This document shows positions 33,862 to 42,425 of a stretch of 42,548 nucleotides of DNA, piece after piece. The notes under the pieces are model-generated. The model worked only from the letters and a program-made list of their open reading frames with translations, was not told where the DNA came from and ran no database searches. Position 1 is the first letter of the stretch. Every line of letters begins with the position of its first letter. The translations under genes and the position numbers were made by a program. Source of the stretch: Thalassoglobus neptunius (GTDB lineage Bacteria; Planctomycetota; Planctomycetia; Planctomycetales; Planctomycetaceae); the NCBI RefSeq assembly GCF_007859735.1, contig NZ_SIHI01000029.1:1-42548 (forward strand), read 5' to 3'.

Positions 33862-35211
33862 TCACGAGATGAGTGAGTGGAGGATGTTGCCGTGGACGTC
33901 CGTCAGGCGGAAATCTCGGCCAGCATGGCGGAAAGTCAGCCGTTCATGGTCCATTCCGAGCTGGTGGAGGATTGTGGCATGCAGGTCGTGGACTTCGACT
34001 GGATCTTCGACGGTGTACTTCCCGATTTCGTCAGTGACCCCGTGGACGTGACCGGGCTTGAAGCCTCCCCCGGCAAGCCAGACGCTAAAGCAGTCACGGT
34101 GATGTCCGCGACCGTTGCTTCCTTCCCGAGTGGGTGTCCTTCCAAATTCTGTCGCCCACAAGACGATTGTTTCATCCAGGATGCCGCGTTGTTTGAGATC
34201 GGCAAGGAGGGCTGCGGTCGGTTGATCGACGTTGTACGCGAGATCTTTGTGTTCGTTCATCTCCCCGTGGGAGTCCCAGTTCGGACGCGATCCGGTGTCG
34301 ATCAATTCGATAAATCGGACACCGCGTTCGACGAGACGCCGAGCGACGAGGCATTGCCAGGCGAAATCAGCTCCGGGCCCCTTCACTTTGCGGTCAATTC
34401 CGTAAAGCTGGCGAATGTGTTCCGGTTCATCGTTCAGATCGAATGCTTCCGGAGCGGAATGCTGCATTTGGAAAGCGGTTTCGAATGATTTAATTCGCGC
34501 AGCGAGGGCTGTGTCATGCTCTCGCGAATCGAGATGCAGCTTGTTTATGGAGCGAACAAGGTCAAATTCAAGATGCTGAAGTGACTCGGACTGACCGGGA
34601 GCTTTCAGATTGGCGATCGGATTGTCACCCGGGATGACTCTGGTTCCCTGATGAACCGCTGGCAAGAAATCGCTTGCGTAAACCTGCGTTCCGCCATATG
34701 GCAAGTGAGGAGCGATCACGACAAAACTTGGAAGATTCTGATTGAAGGTTCCCAACCCGTAGCTAATCCACGATCCCATGCTCGGTCTCGCGAACGTCGG
34801 CGAACCAGTGTGCATTCCGAGTGTTGCTTCGGAGTGATCAAAGTGAGAGGCCCTCATCGACCGGATGAGGCAGACTTCGTGCATCATGTCCCGCAAGTGC
34901 GGAAAAATGTTGCTCACTTCTGTTCCGCACTCTCGGTTGGGTTTCGCTCCAAAGAGATTGCCCATCAACTTGTCTTTTCCGGAGCCGTCTCGTCCATTGG
35001 ACGTCGATTTCGGGTCGAAGGTGTCAATGTGAGAGACCCCTCCCGTCGCGTAAATGAAGATGACAGACTTCGCCGGTGCCGGACGATGTGAGCGTCGAGG
35101 CTGAGTCGGATTGTCTTCGGCCAAAAGCTGAGAAAGGACTCCCGGCATCAGAAGGGATCCACCGAAGAGTGAGCGGATCATGGTTCGGCGGTGGAGGTTG
35201 TGAGTTTGCAT
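33862..35211 (-). CDS. DUF1501 domain-containing protein, Tat-exported (second copy)
   Basis: 449 residues from ATG at 35211; a TTG three codons upstream is also in frame. Tat-type signal HNLHRRTMIRSLFGGSLLMP. Family blocks: AKSVIFIYATGGVSHIDTFD with DPKSTSNGRDGS, RSMRASHFDHSEATLGMHTG, ARPSMGSWISYGLGTFNQNL, the WATEFGRTPTREGSNGRGHH region, and DCFSVWLAGGGF. It is clearly diverged from the copy at 31536-32996 (only the motif blocks agree), so this is not a recent duplication. It is the second gene of a minus-strand pair, 58 bases after the PSD1 stop, and the pair is tail to tail with the other PSD1-DUF1501 pair. Function unknown. Confidence 0.92.
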   Translation of the reverse strand: MQTHNLHRRTMIRSLFGGSLLMPGVLSQLLAEDNPTQPRRSHRPAPAKSVIFIYATGGVSHIDTFDPKSTSNGRDGSGKDKLMGNLFGAKPNRECGTEVSNIFPHLRDMMHEVCLIRSMRASHFDHSEATLGMHTGSPTFARPSMGSWISYGLGTFNQNLPSFVVIAPHLPYGGTQVYASDFLPAVHQGTRVIPGDNPIANLKAPGQSESLQHLEFDLVRSINKLHLDSREHDTALAARIKSFETAFQMQHSAPEAFDLNDEPEHIRQLYGIDRKVKGPGADFAWQCLVARRLVERGVRFIELIDTGSRPNWDSHGEMNEHKDLAYNVDQPTAALLADLKQRGILDETIVLWATEFGRTPTREGSNGRGHHRDCFSVWLAGGGFKPGHVHGVTDEIGKYTVEDPVEVHDLHATILHQLGMDHERLTFRHAGRDFRLTDVHGNILHSLIS

Positions 35212-35269
35212 ATCAATCAAATTGACGTGTGTTTGAATTCTGGCACGGAAAAACAGCTGTCAGCGGAAG

Positions 35270-37699
35270 TCAATCGATGTAAAGGAATTCGTTCAGCCGC
35301 AGTAAGCTTCGCACAAGGCTCGCCATGGCGACTTTTTCCTGCTCAGCCCCCGAAGGAATTGCGTCTCGCACTGCTTCGAGGTGTTGCAGCATGAGTTGAT
35401 GTTCTTCCGGTGATGGATCGCGGCACAAGATGGACTTGAAAATATGGCGCAGGTCCGCTGATTCGGAGTCGTTTTCATCCGTCCACATTGCAGCCATCTT
35501 TTCTGCCTGCTCATGCAGAAATTCGTCATTGACGAAGTAGAGAGCTTGCAGCGGTGTGACCGACTCGTCCCGGTCGCTGGTGCAGACGTTTGGATCGGGA
35601 CCATCAAACGTTTGGAAATACGGCTTGGCGGTGAGACGCCGAGTCATCAGGTAGACGCTGCGCTTGTTGCTGGGGTAGTCGTCTTTGAATGGGTGATGCT
35701 GGGTGTATTTCCACTTTGAGTACGGAGGAATCGCATAGGGTTCGGTTTGTGGAGAAGTGTCCAGCGCGTTGGAGAGAATGAGCAGCGTGTCGCGGATGGA
35801 CTCTGCATCGAGACGTTGGCGATGAAATTTCCAGTACAGGGTATTCGAAGGATCAGTCTTGAGATTTTCTTCGAGATCTTCGCTCGAGAGCTGGTAAGCT
35901 CGCGAATTCATAATCCTGCGATGGAGGTGTTTGATCGACCAGCCGTGATTCATAAAGTCTGTTGCCAGCCAGTCGAGCAACTCGGGATGCTTGGGGACTT
36001 GTCCTCGAAGTCCAAAGTCGCTGGTGCTTGATACAATTCCCACACCAAAGTGACGTTGCCAGACCCGATTGACAATCACTCGTGCCGTGAGAGGATTGTT
36101 CTCGTCGGTTAACCATTGAGCGAGTTGTCGACGTCCGCTCTCCTGGTTCGAAACAGACTCGCTCAGCGTCTGGCCTCCGAGGACTTCGGGAAAGTGTCTC
36201 GGAACGACAGCCCCGAGTCGGTCAGGTTCGCCCTTGATCTGAACGCGTGAGTCGTGTGGAGTGGCATCCTTCACCGCATATGCAGAAGGAACCGGTGGAA
36301 TCTCTTTCAGGTGAGCAGCGAGTTTCTCGCCAGCCCGACGAGCACGAATCAGCATTGCATCAAGCTCGTCGCGCATCTTTCGCTGTTCGTCAACAGTTGC
36401 TGTGAGTGCCTTGGAAGCATTCTGGATCGACCGTTCTTCGCATTCGTCGAGGAGAGCTTTCAGTTCATTCTCGAGTTGAACTGTTTTCTCTTGAAATGGT
36501 CCGGTGATGGCTTCGACTTCGGACGGGGCAACGAGCGGAACAAGGTCGTGCTGTGTCTGGAAGAGTTCCAGTCCGGGGAAGGGATAGCGCGTGCTTGAGA
36601 AAATTCCATAAAGCCCGTAGTAATCCCGAGTCGAGATCGGGTCGAACTTGTGATCGTGACAGCGGGCACAGGAGATGGTGAGGCCCAGGACGGTGCGACC
36701 GAGATTGTCGATCGTGTCCTCGATTGTCAGGTGCCACGGATATCGTTCGACGAGCGAACCAAATCTTCGGGACATCGCGAGATAGCCCGTTGCGATCAGT
36801 TGTCGATTTTGTTCCTCAATGGTCTCTGCTGGCAATAAATCGCCAGCGATCTGCTCAGTGAGAAAACGGTCATACGGGAGATCATTGTTGAATGACTCGA
36901 TGATGTAGTTGCGGTACAGAAATGCTTGCGGGATTGGAAAGTCCGAATTGTCGCCCGCGGTGTCTGCGTAGCGGACCCAGTCCATCCAGTGTCGTCCCCA
37001 TCGCTCACCGTACGAAGGCCGAGAAAGAAGACCATCGACCAACTGTGCGAATGCGGTGCGTTTGCCCTGCTCTTCCACTGACTGGAGAAAATGATCGATC
37101 TCTTCAGGAGTCGGCGGAAGTCCGGTAAGTCCGTAAGTGGCTCTTCGAATCAGAACGATGGGAGAAGCATCCGGGACGGGCTGCAAATGTTCCGATTCTC
37201 GTCGCGCCTGAAGGAATCGGTCGAGCGGAGAGTATGCCCACGATTCGTCGTTCACTTCAGGTGGATTCGGAGAGCGAATCGGTTGAAACGACCAGTGGTC
37301 GGACAATGCTTCTGTTTCTTCGTTGTCCGGATCGACCGACTTCGACCAGTCTGCGCCCTCAATGATCCATTGTCGCAGAATTTCAATTTGCGACATTGAC
37401 AAACGGTCCCCATCGGGGGGCATTTGCAATTCTTCGGCGGAAGTTGTAACTCGCTGAAGGATTTCACTCGATTCAGGGGCTCCGGGGACAACCGGCATTT
37501 CTCCCGAATCCGCTTCGTGAAACACAGACTTTCGATCATCGAAACTCAGGCCGCCATTTCGATCGTCTGCAGAATGGCAGTCGGAACAATGATCCTGAAA
37601 AATCGGCAGGACATCCTTCTCGAAATCAACACCACTGCACGTGCCTGAAGAGAAACTGATCAAGGCCAGTATCGAAAATTGGTTCGCCCAAAATCGCAT
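35270..37699 (-). CDS. PSD1 and planctomycete cytochrome C domain-containing protein (short form)
   Basis: About 809 residues from ATG at 37699, where the signal peptide starts (RFWANQFSILALISFSSGTC); the frame is open 11 codons further. PSCyt1 motif C38-S-D-C41-H; DUF1549 (about 155-355, with YGERWGRHWMDWVRYADTAG) including C344-A-R-C347-HDHKFDPIS; a charged helical linker (about 395-460); and DUF1553/PSD1 (about 530-780, with PLTARVIVNRVWQRHFGVGI and KRSVYLMTRRLTAKPYFQTF). It lacks the beta-sandwich insert of the paralogue at 28455. First gene of the minus-strand pair with DUF1501. Its reaction is unknown. Confidence 0.9.
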   Translation of the reverse strand: MRFWANQFSILALISFSSGTCSGVDFEKDVLPIFQDHCSDCHSADDRNGGLSFDDRKSVFHEADSGEMPVVPGAPESSEILQRVTTSAEELQMPPDGDRLSMSQIEILRQWIIEGADWSKSVDPDNEETEALSDHWSFQPIRSPNPPEVNDESWAYSPLDRFLQARRESEHLQPVPDASPIVLIRRATYGLTGLPPTPEEIDHFLQSVEEQGKRTAFAQLVDGLLSRPSYGERWGRHWMDWVRYADTAGDNSDFPIPQAFLYRNYIIESFNNDLPYDRFLTEQIAGDLLPAETIEEQNRQLIATGYLAMSRRFGSLVERYPWHLTIEDTIDNLGRTVLGLTISCARCHDHKFDPISTRDYYGLYGIFSSTRYPFPGLELFQTQHDLVPLVAPSEVEAITGPFQEKTVQLENELKALLDECEERSIQNASKALTATVDEQRKMRDELDAMLIRARRAGEKLAAHLKEIPPVPSAYAVKDATPHDSRVQIKGEPDRLGAVVPRHFPEVLGGQTLSESVSNQESGRRQLAQWLTDENNPLTARVIVNRVWQRHFGVGIVSSTSDFGLRGQVPKHPELLDWLATDFMNHGWSIKHLHRRIMNSRAYQLSSEDLEENLKTDPSNTLYWKFHRQRLDAESIRDTLLILSNALDTSPQTEPYAIPPYSKWKYTQHHPFKDDYPSNKRSVYLMTRRLTAKPYFQTFDGPDPNVCTSDRDESVTPLQALYFVNDEFLHEQAEKMAAMWTDENDSESADLRHIFKSILCRDPSPEEHQLMLQHLEAVRDAIPSGAEQEKVAMASLVRSLLRLNEFLYID

Positions 37700-37744
37700 T
37701 GTTGTGAATACTTCCAATGTCAAACGAATCAAAAAGTTGCGATC

Positions 37745-37773
37745 AGTATATCTTCGACATTGAGCGTTGTAAT
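37745..37773 (-). promoter_or_regulatory. Candidate sigma-70-type promoter for the minus-strand PSD1-DUF1501 pair
   Basis: On the minus strand ATTACA (complement at 37768-37773) and TATACT (complement at 37745-37750) are 17 bp apart, 4/6 and 5/6 matches to the consensus, and lie about 45 bases before the start at 37699. Found by eye; chance matches are possible. Confidence 0.35.
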
Positions 37774-37914
37774 CTCTGATTCAAAAGAATGTGGTTCCGT
37801 TTGTTCGGGGCGTCAGTCAGAAATCGAGAGCCACAAGCCATTATCCGTCAGCTTTTGTGGCCCACGACAAGTGCTACAGAAGGTCAAGAAACGGCGAAAC
37901 CGATCGACAGACGG

Positions 37915-39321
37915 TCAGTCCATTTGGTGCTTCTTCATCTTGTCACGAAGCGTTTGACGATGAATTCCGAGAATTTTGGCAGCCTCCTGTCGATTTCCTT
38001 TCGAGAGCTGCAGGACTTCCTCGAAAAGGAGTGGTTCTGTTGTTTCCAGAAACGCGTCGTAGAGACCCGAGTCGAGTTCGCCGTCGCTTTGAGAATCGGC
38101 GCAATGTCTGACCCAGTCGCGCACAGTCTGCTCAAGGTTGTCGAGAGGTTGTGCTTCACGCGGCTGCTTGATTGATGAAGAGACAACAGGAATGCAGTCC
38201 GCTGTTAATTGTCCGGAGCGAGTGGCAAGGACAGCCTGTTCAATGACATTTCGCAGTTCGCGGACATTCCCGTGCCACGGGCGTTTGGTCAATTCTTCAA
38301 CCGCTGAATCGGAAAGAGTGACGCGTCCTTGAGGATCAACCGCTCGCATGAATTTGTTCGCGAGAATTGGAATGTCTTCCGTCCGTTCGCGAAGCGGCGG
38401 AATCTGGATCTGATAGACATTGAGTCGGTAGTAGAGATCTTCCCGGAATGACTGGTCGGCAACCATCGCTTCGAGATTTCTGTTTGTCGCTGCGATTAAC
38501 CGAAAGTCGGTCTGACGTGGCTCGTTGCTTCCGACCGGTGTAATGACTTTCGATTCGAGGACTCGCAAGAGTTTCACTTGGAGCGAGGGGGAAATGTCTC
38601 CAATTTCATCGAAGAAGGCGGTGCCACGATCTGCTGCTTCGAGAAGCCCGATTCGATGATCGACAGCTCCGGTAAATGCTCCGCGCGCATGTCCGAATAA
38701 TTCGCTTTCGACAACGGATTCGTTGAATGCGGGGATACAGACCGGAATAAACGGTTGCTTGGCTCTCTTGCTGTATCGATGAACCGCGGCAGCGACGAGT
38801 TCTTTTCCTGTCCCGCTTTCCCCGGTGATGAGAACGGGGACATCCTGATCGGCGACAAGAGCGATGTGTCGATAAATGGCTTGCATCGCAGGAGAAGATC
38901 CCAGGAGCTGACCCGTTTCTGCTACGTTTCCTGCGGTCTCAGTAGAGGGGGTTTCCGATGAAGAATGCGTCAGTGCTCGATTGACCGCATGCGTGACCTG
39001 ATCGAGGTCAAAAGGCTTGAGCAGGTATTCAAAGGCGCCACGGTGAATCGCCTGGACGGCGGTCTCCAGATCCCCGAATGCAGTCATCACAATGACTGGC
39101 GTCGTCGCTGCTCTCTCTCGAATGTGGTTGAGTGCGGCGAGGCCATCCATTCCGGGAAGACGCACGTCGAGCATGACAAGATCGGGGGACAACTGTTCGA
39201 GGTTTTGCAGTGCCTCTTCCGCAGTCGATGAGACGGTGACAGTGTGACCGTCTTCGGACAATGCCTGCTGAAGAGCCCAGCAGATTGTTGGTTCGTCATC
39301 AACGACAAGAATACGACTCAT
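37915..39321 (-). CDS. Sigma-54-dependent response regulator, NtrC family
   Basis: 468 residues from ATG at 39321, which starts right at the receiver domain (MSRILVVDDEPTICWALQQA); the open frame extends 31 codons upstream. Receiver with acidic pocket D8-D9, phospho-acceptor D52 (VMLDVRLPGMDG) and K102. AAA+ domain (about 140-370): Walker A GESGTGKE (167-174), GAFTGA (214-219), Walker B GTAFFDEI, and an R-finger region FREDLYYRLNVYQI. Fis-type helix-turn-helix at the C-terminus (EAAKILGIHRQTLRDKMKKH). An intact GAFTGA loop means it should activate sigma-54 RNA polymerase (family knowledge). It lies downstream of a histidine kinase gene on the same strand, with a 198-base gap. Target genes are unknown. 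Confidence 0.92.
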   Translation of the reverse strand: MSRILVVDDEPTICWALQQALSEDGHTVTVSSTAEEALQNLEQLSPDLVMLDVRLPGMDGLAALNHIRERAATTPVIVMTAFGDLETAVQAIHRGAFEYLLKPFDLDQVTHAVNRALTHSSSETPSTETAGNVAETGQLLGSSPAMQAIYRHIALVADQDVPVLITGESGTGKELVAAAVHRYSKRAKQPFIPVCIPAFNESVVESELFGHARGAFTGAVDHRIGLLEAADRGTAFFDEIGDISPSLQVKLLRVLESKVITPVGSNEPRQTDFRLIAATNRNLEAMVADQSFREDLYYRLNVYQIQIPPLRERTEDIPILANKFMRAVDPQGRVTLSDSAVEELTKRPWHGNVRELRNVIEQAVLATRSGQLTADCIPVVSSSIKQPREAQPLDNLEQTVRDWVRHCADSQSDGELDSGLYDAFLETTEPLLFEEVLQLSKGNRQEAAKILGIHRQTLRDKMKKHQMD

Positions 39322-39519
39322 AAAAATGTTCTTTGAGTGGTGGTTAAGTACCCGCCATGATCTTCTGACTGGGAGACTGAGGGAAGCTTTCGGGGAGTCG
39401 AAAGGCAACTGCAAACGGGTTCCAAGTGACGTTGGAATTCAGGCGTCCGGAAGTCTCGCATGATATTTCTTTAAGGATCATCGCAGAACCTTCTCGATCC
39501 GCCGGGCGTTTTTCAGGAT

Positions 39520-40890
39520 TTAGCAATTCTCCGTTTGGTCTATGACCTCATCTTGAGAAGTGCACGGAAGGACGAATCGAAACGTCGTCCGTTCTCCTGA
39601 AATGTATTCCAGTGAGCCTCCGTTGTCTTCAGCTGCCTGGAGCGCAAGTGCCAGTCCAAGTCCCGCTCCTTCCGGTTTGGTAGTGAAAAACGCCTGAAAC
39701 ATCTGTTGGCTGACCTTCGGAGGAATCGGCGGACCAGTGTTCGAAATTTCGATGGAAATCTGCTGAGGATGGACTTCCGTGCGGACATTGACAGATCCAT
39801 TCGGTCCTGTCGCTTCGAGGCCATTGATCAGGATGTTTAAGAACGCCCCGCGGAGTGCATCGGAATCAGGAACGCAACAGCGGATGTCAGCTGCGTCGGA
39901 GGTCAGCTCAATTTGCTGATGAGCACACAGCGGTTGGACGAGCGAAACAGCGTCGGTCAGAAGATCTCCCAATTGTCCGGAAAGTGTTTGCGTCGATTGT
40001 CCTCGCGAAACCCGCAACAGGGCTTTGATCTGCTCCTCTGTCAGGGAGAGTTGTTTCAATGCGACATGAATCGATTGATCGTCGGATTGTGGACATCGAC
40101 GCTGATGAAGTTGGAGAGAGACACGCGCTCCAGTTAAAGAATTCCGCAGCTGGTGAGCGAGTCCTCCGACCAGTTGAGTCAGCATGAACGATCGCTCGGT
40201 GTCCTTGAGTTGTTTGAGAGACTGATCCAGCGCGGATGACATGCTGTTGATCGACTCTGTCAGTCCACGCAGTTCATCGTTGAGCGGAGAAAGCGGGACC
40301 GGTGTGAAGTCTCCGTCGGCGATCCGCGCAACCTGTGACTGCAACTGACGGATTCGATTTGAAAATCGACTGGCAATCCACAACGATAAAATTGTCGTCA
40401 GGAATAGAAGGACGACACCGATGAGAATAGGAGGAAGAATCGCTTGTGTTCGAGCAGCCTGTAATCGACTTTCTGAATAGAGGATCAAAACTCGGTTGCG
40501 TTGCGAGCCCGCCTTTCGTGTCACCAATCGGGAAAGATATCTTTGCCCCAGTATTGTTTTGATGACAGTAGATTCTTGTGGCTGTGGCTGGAAAATCTGT
40601 TTTTGTAGTCGTTGGATGGAAGCCTTCAGAGTGGTGTCGACGATCATTCCGTTGTCGTCGAGAACGATGAGATGAGCCGTCGACAATCGGTGCAGTTCTT
40701 CGAGAATCGCTGGCGTGAGTGGATAGCTGGCTGACTCGATCGTGGCGGTGACTCCGTCGAGTCGGGAATGCAACTCGCGATCAACCTGGCGAATGGCTGT
40801 CCACACAGCAAAGGCAGCGACGATGGCAATGGTCACAATCTGAATCAGAACGAAAGGAACCAGGATCTGATTTCGAATCGGCCAACGCAT
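39520..40890 (-). CDS. Membrane sensor histidine kinase
   Basis: About 456 residues from ATG at 40890; a TTG ten codons upstream also fits. Helix 1 (about 11-30, VPFVLIQIVTIAIVAAFAVW), a periplasmic sensor of about 120 residues, helix 2 (about 152-174), HAMP-like linker (about 175-228), a HisKA domain with phospho-acceptor H246 in GGLAHQLRNSLTG, and an HATPase domain with N-box LNILINGLEATG, G1 SNTGPPIPP and G2 GAGLGLALA. The NSLTG form of the His box is typical of NtrB/ZraS-like kinases that pair with NtrC-type regulators. The response regulator gene is next on the same strand, so the two form a two-component system. The signal is unknown. Confidence 0.9.
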   Translation of the reverse strand: MRWPIRNQILVPFVLIQIVTIAIVAAFAVWTAIRQVDRELHSRLDGVTATIESASYPLTPAILEELHRLSTAHLIVLDDNGMIVDTTLKASIQRLQKQIFQPQPQESTVIKTILGQRYLSRLVTRKAGSQRNRVLILYSESRLQAARTQAILPPILIGVVLLFLTTILSLWIASRFSNRIRQLQSQVARIADGDFTPVPLSPLNDELRGLTESINSMSSALDQSLKQLKDTERSFMLTQLVGGLAHQLRNSLTGARVSLQLHQRRCPQSDDQSIHVALKQLSLTEEQIKALLRVSRGQSTQTLSGQLGDLLTDAVSLVQPLCAHQQIELTSDAADIRCCVPDSDALRGAFLNILINGLEATGPNGSVNVRTEVHPQQISIEISNTGPPIPPKVSQQMFQAFFTTKPEGAGLGLALALQAAEDNGGSLEYISGERTTFRFVLPCTSQDEVIDQTENC

Positions 40891-41238
40891 TGGAGTCTCG
40901 TTTCCGGTGAATTTCTTCAAGCAGCTTCGAGTGAGTTTGACGGATTCTCACGAGCCTGCACAGGGAATCATCGACGTTTACGCATTCTGGTCATGGAGTG
41001 GCCGGGAGAAAATTGTTGAAGAGTTTTTCGCCACGGTGGCGAAGAGTTCGCCATTGGGAAGAGTGTTTCGACGAATCAACCGAACAGCTCAACGCGAAAG
41101 TCAGGCATATTCCACTGTCAGATCATTTTCCCGCCTGCGGAACGGTATTTGTTGGGAGTGACTTCACGTGCCGGGAATTCCCCACCTTACAAATTGCGAG
41201 CCGACCGACGAACGCTCGTCAGCCTGGAGTACGATGAA
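40891..41238. other. Divergent region between the kinase and DUF1559 genes
   Basis: 348 bases. It holds a 17-bp dyad (41027-41043) and must carry both promoters, but no convincing sigma-70 or sigma-54 site was found by eye. Confidence 0.45.
41027..41043. promoter_or_regulatory. Perfect 17-bp palindrome, possible operator
   Basis: TTCGCCACGGTGGCGAA is symmetric around its central base (8-bp arms). It lies in the divergent gap, about 140 bases upstream of the kinase start and 195 before the DUF1559 start. No T-run follows on either strand, so it is more likely an operator than a terminator. Confidence 0.35.
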
Positions 41239-42255
41239 TTGTTGATTCGGAAAACAAGACAAAAGGGATTTACTCTCATTGAACTGCTGGTCGTTATTGC
41301 GATCATCGCGATCCTGATCGCCCTGCTCCTTCCCGCCGTTCAGCAGGCGCGAGAAGCGGCGAGACGAACACAGTGCAAGAATCATCTCAAACAACTCGGT
41401 CTTGCTGTTCACAACTATATGGACGTGAATCGCTTTCTTCCCCCGGGTGCGTCCATCGATCTGTCTGTGACCAATACCGCGAACAACGGGTCATGGGGAG
41501 TTCATGGCCGCATCCTCCCCTATTTGGAACAGGGGAATCTGTATAACGGCGTAGATTTGTCGACCGCGTGGGATTTTCAAGCGGCGATTGATGGTGTCAA
41601 AATCCCGGTGTATGCCTGTCCGAGTGACCCGGGAAGCGATCGCGCCCGTGATCCCGGCGGCGGAAAAGTGACACTCTATCCCACGAACTACGGATTCAAT
41701 TACGGATCATGGTTCGTCTTTGATCCTTCCAACAGGCGAAAAGGAGACGGGCTCTTTGCACCGAACGCGAGTTGGAGTTTTCGGGACGCTACTGATGGAT
41801 CGTCCAACACTCTCCTCGCGGCCGAAGTGAAAGCGTGGACCCCCTATCAACGAAACGGAGGACCTCCGCAGGTGGCGATTCCTCAGAATGAGGCCGAAGT
41901 TGAGCTTGCCGTCGCTTCCGGAGTTCAGTTCAAAGATACTGGTCATACCGAGTGGCCGGACGGTCGTGTTCATCACTCGGGAGTCACGACGACGCTCGCG
42001 CCGAATTCGCGAGTTGTTTACAACAATGGTGGCGCTGAACATGAAGAGATGGACTACAACTCCTGGCAGGAAGGAAAAGATGGCGTGAATGGAAATCCGA
42101 CATACGCAGCCATCACCTCTCGTAGCTTTCACACGGGCACGGTTCAAGTTGTGCTCATGGATGGAGGCGCTCGCACGATCAGTGAAAACATCGACCTCGG
42201 TATCTGGCGAGGTTTAGGAACCCGAGCAGGCGGGGAAATTCTTGGCGAGTTCTAA
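41239..42255 (+). CDS. DUF1559 domain-containing prepilin-like protein
   Basis: About 338 residues. The start is taken as TTG at 41239, with GGAG at 41226-41229 nine bases upstream; a further open stretch reaches 41149 but lacks protein-like sequence. The N-terminus is a type IV prepilin signal: [20 protein letters not shown] with the pilin E5, then the DUF1559 opening [20 protein letters not shown]. The globular part has the family's late blocks (a glycine-rich [16 protein letters not shown] and [20 protein letters not shown], ending [10 protein letters not shown]). Such proteins occur in very high copy number in planctomycetes and are processed by prepilin peptidase; their assembled structures are not established. 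The gene ends exactly at an IS target site but its C-terminus is complete. Confidence 0.88.
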   Translation: MLIRKTRQKGFTLIELLVVIAIIAILIALLLPAVQQAREAARRTQCKNHLKQLGLAVHNYMDVNRFLPPGASIDLSVTNTANNGSWGVHGRILPYLEQGNLYNGVDLSTAWDFQAAIDGVKIPVYACPSDPGSDRARDPGGGKVTLYPTNYGFNYGSWFVFDPSNRRKGDGLFAPNASWSFRDATDGSSNTLLAAEVKAWTPYQRNGGPPQVAIPQNEAEVELAVASGVQFKDTGHTEWPDGRVHHSGVTTTLAPNSRVVYNNGGAEHEEMDYNSWQEGKDGVNGNPTYAAITSRSFHTGTVQVVLMDGGARTISENIDLGIWRGLGTRAGGEILGEF

Positions 42256-42271
42256 GAGCCTATCCGGAATC
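42256..42271. repeat. IS terminal inverted repeat, right-window copy
   Basis: GAGCCTATCCGGAATC. It matches the left-window tip (138-153, reverse complement) at 14 of 16 positions and is preceded by TAA. Confidence 0.65.
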
Positions 42272-42275
42272 CTCT

Positions 42276-42425
42276 TCATGCTGTAAGTCGGTATTTGAAC
42301 GGAGCTTGGTTGGGTGAAGGAGCTAAGCGGCGGAGCATGCGACCAATGGAAGCCACATAGATCATGGCTTCGCTCGATTTGGTGTGATGTTCATAGTCAC
42401 GACTCAAGCGTCGCCAGCGCCCTAG
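42276..42425 (-). pseudogene. IS5-family transposase, C-terminal fragment
   Basis: Fifty codons incl. stop (TGA at 42276-42278) encode LGRWRRLSRDYEHHTKSSEA, then MIYVASIGRMLRRLAPSP. This is the conserved C-terminus of IS5-type transposases (usually WLGRxRRLSKDYE). The frame ends at the junction with the next element, so the gene is split. Its 5' part, if present, lies beyond the right edge. Confidence 0.7.

Larger units (their letters stand above)
42256..42425 (-). mobile_element. IS5-like element, transposase-3' end, interrupted by another IS
   Basis: Begins with terminal repeat GAGCCTATCCGGAATC directly after the DUF1559 stop codon TAA, followed by the 3' end of an IS5-type transposase on the minus strand. 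Sequence homology stops at about 42425, where a different element begins. It has the same orientation as the element at the left window edge. Confidence 0.65.

Noticed and set aside
33614-34051. 145-codon plus-strand frame in the long spacer
   Set aside because: More than half of it overlaps the well-supported DUF1501 gene and the free part has no protein-like character.
39405-39440. Sigma-54-like TTGGAAC/TTTGCA on the minus strand before the response regulator
   Set aside because: The GG and GC are 9 rather than 10 bases apart and the first block deviates from TGGCAC.
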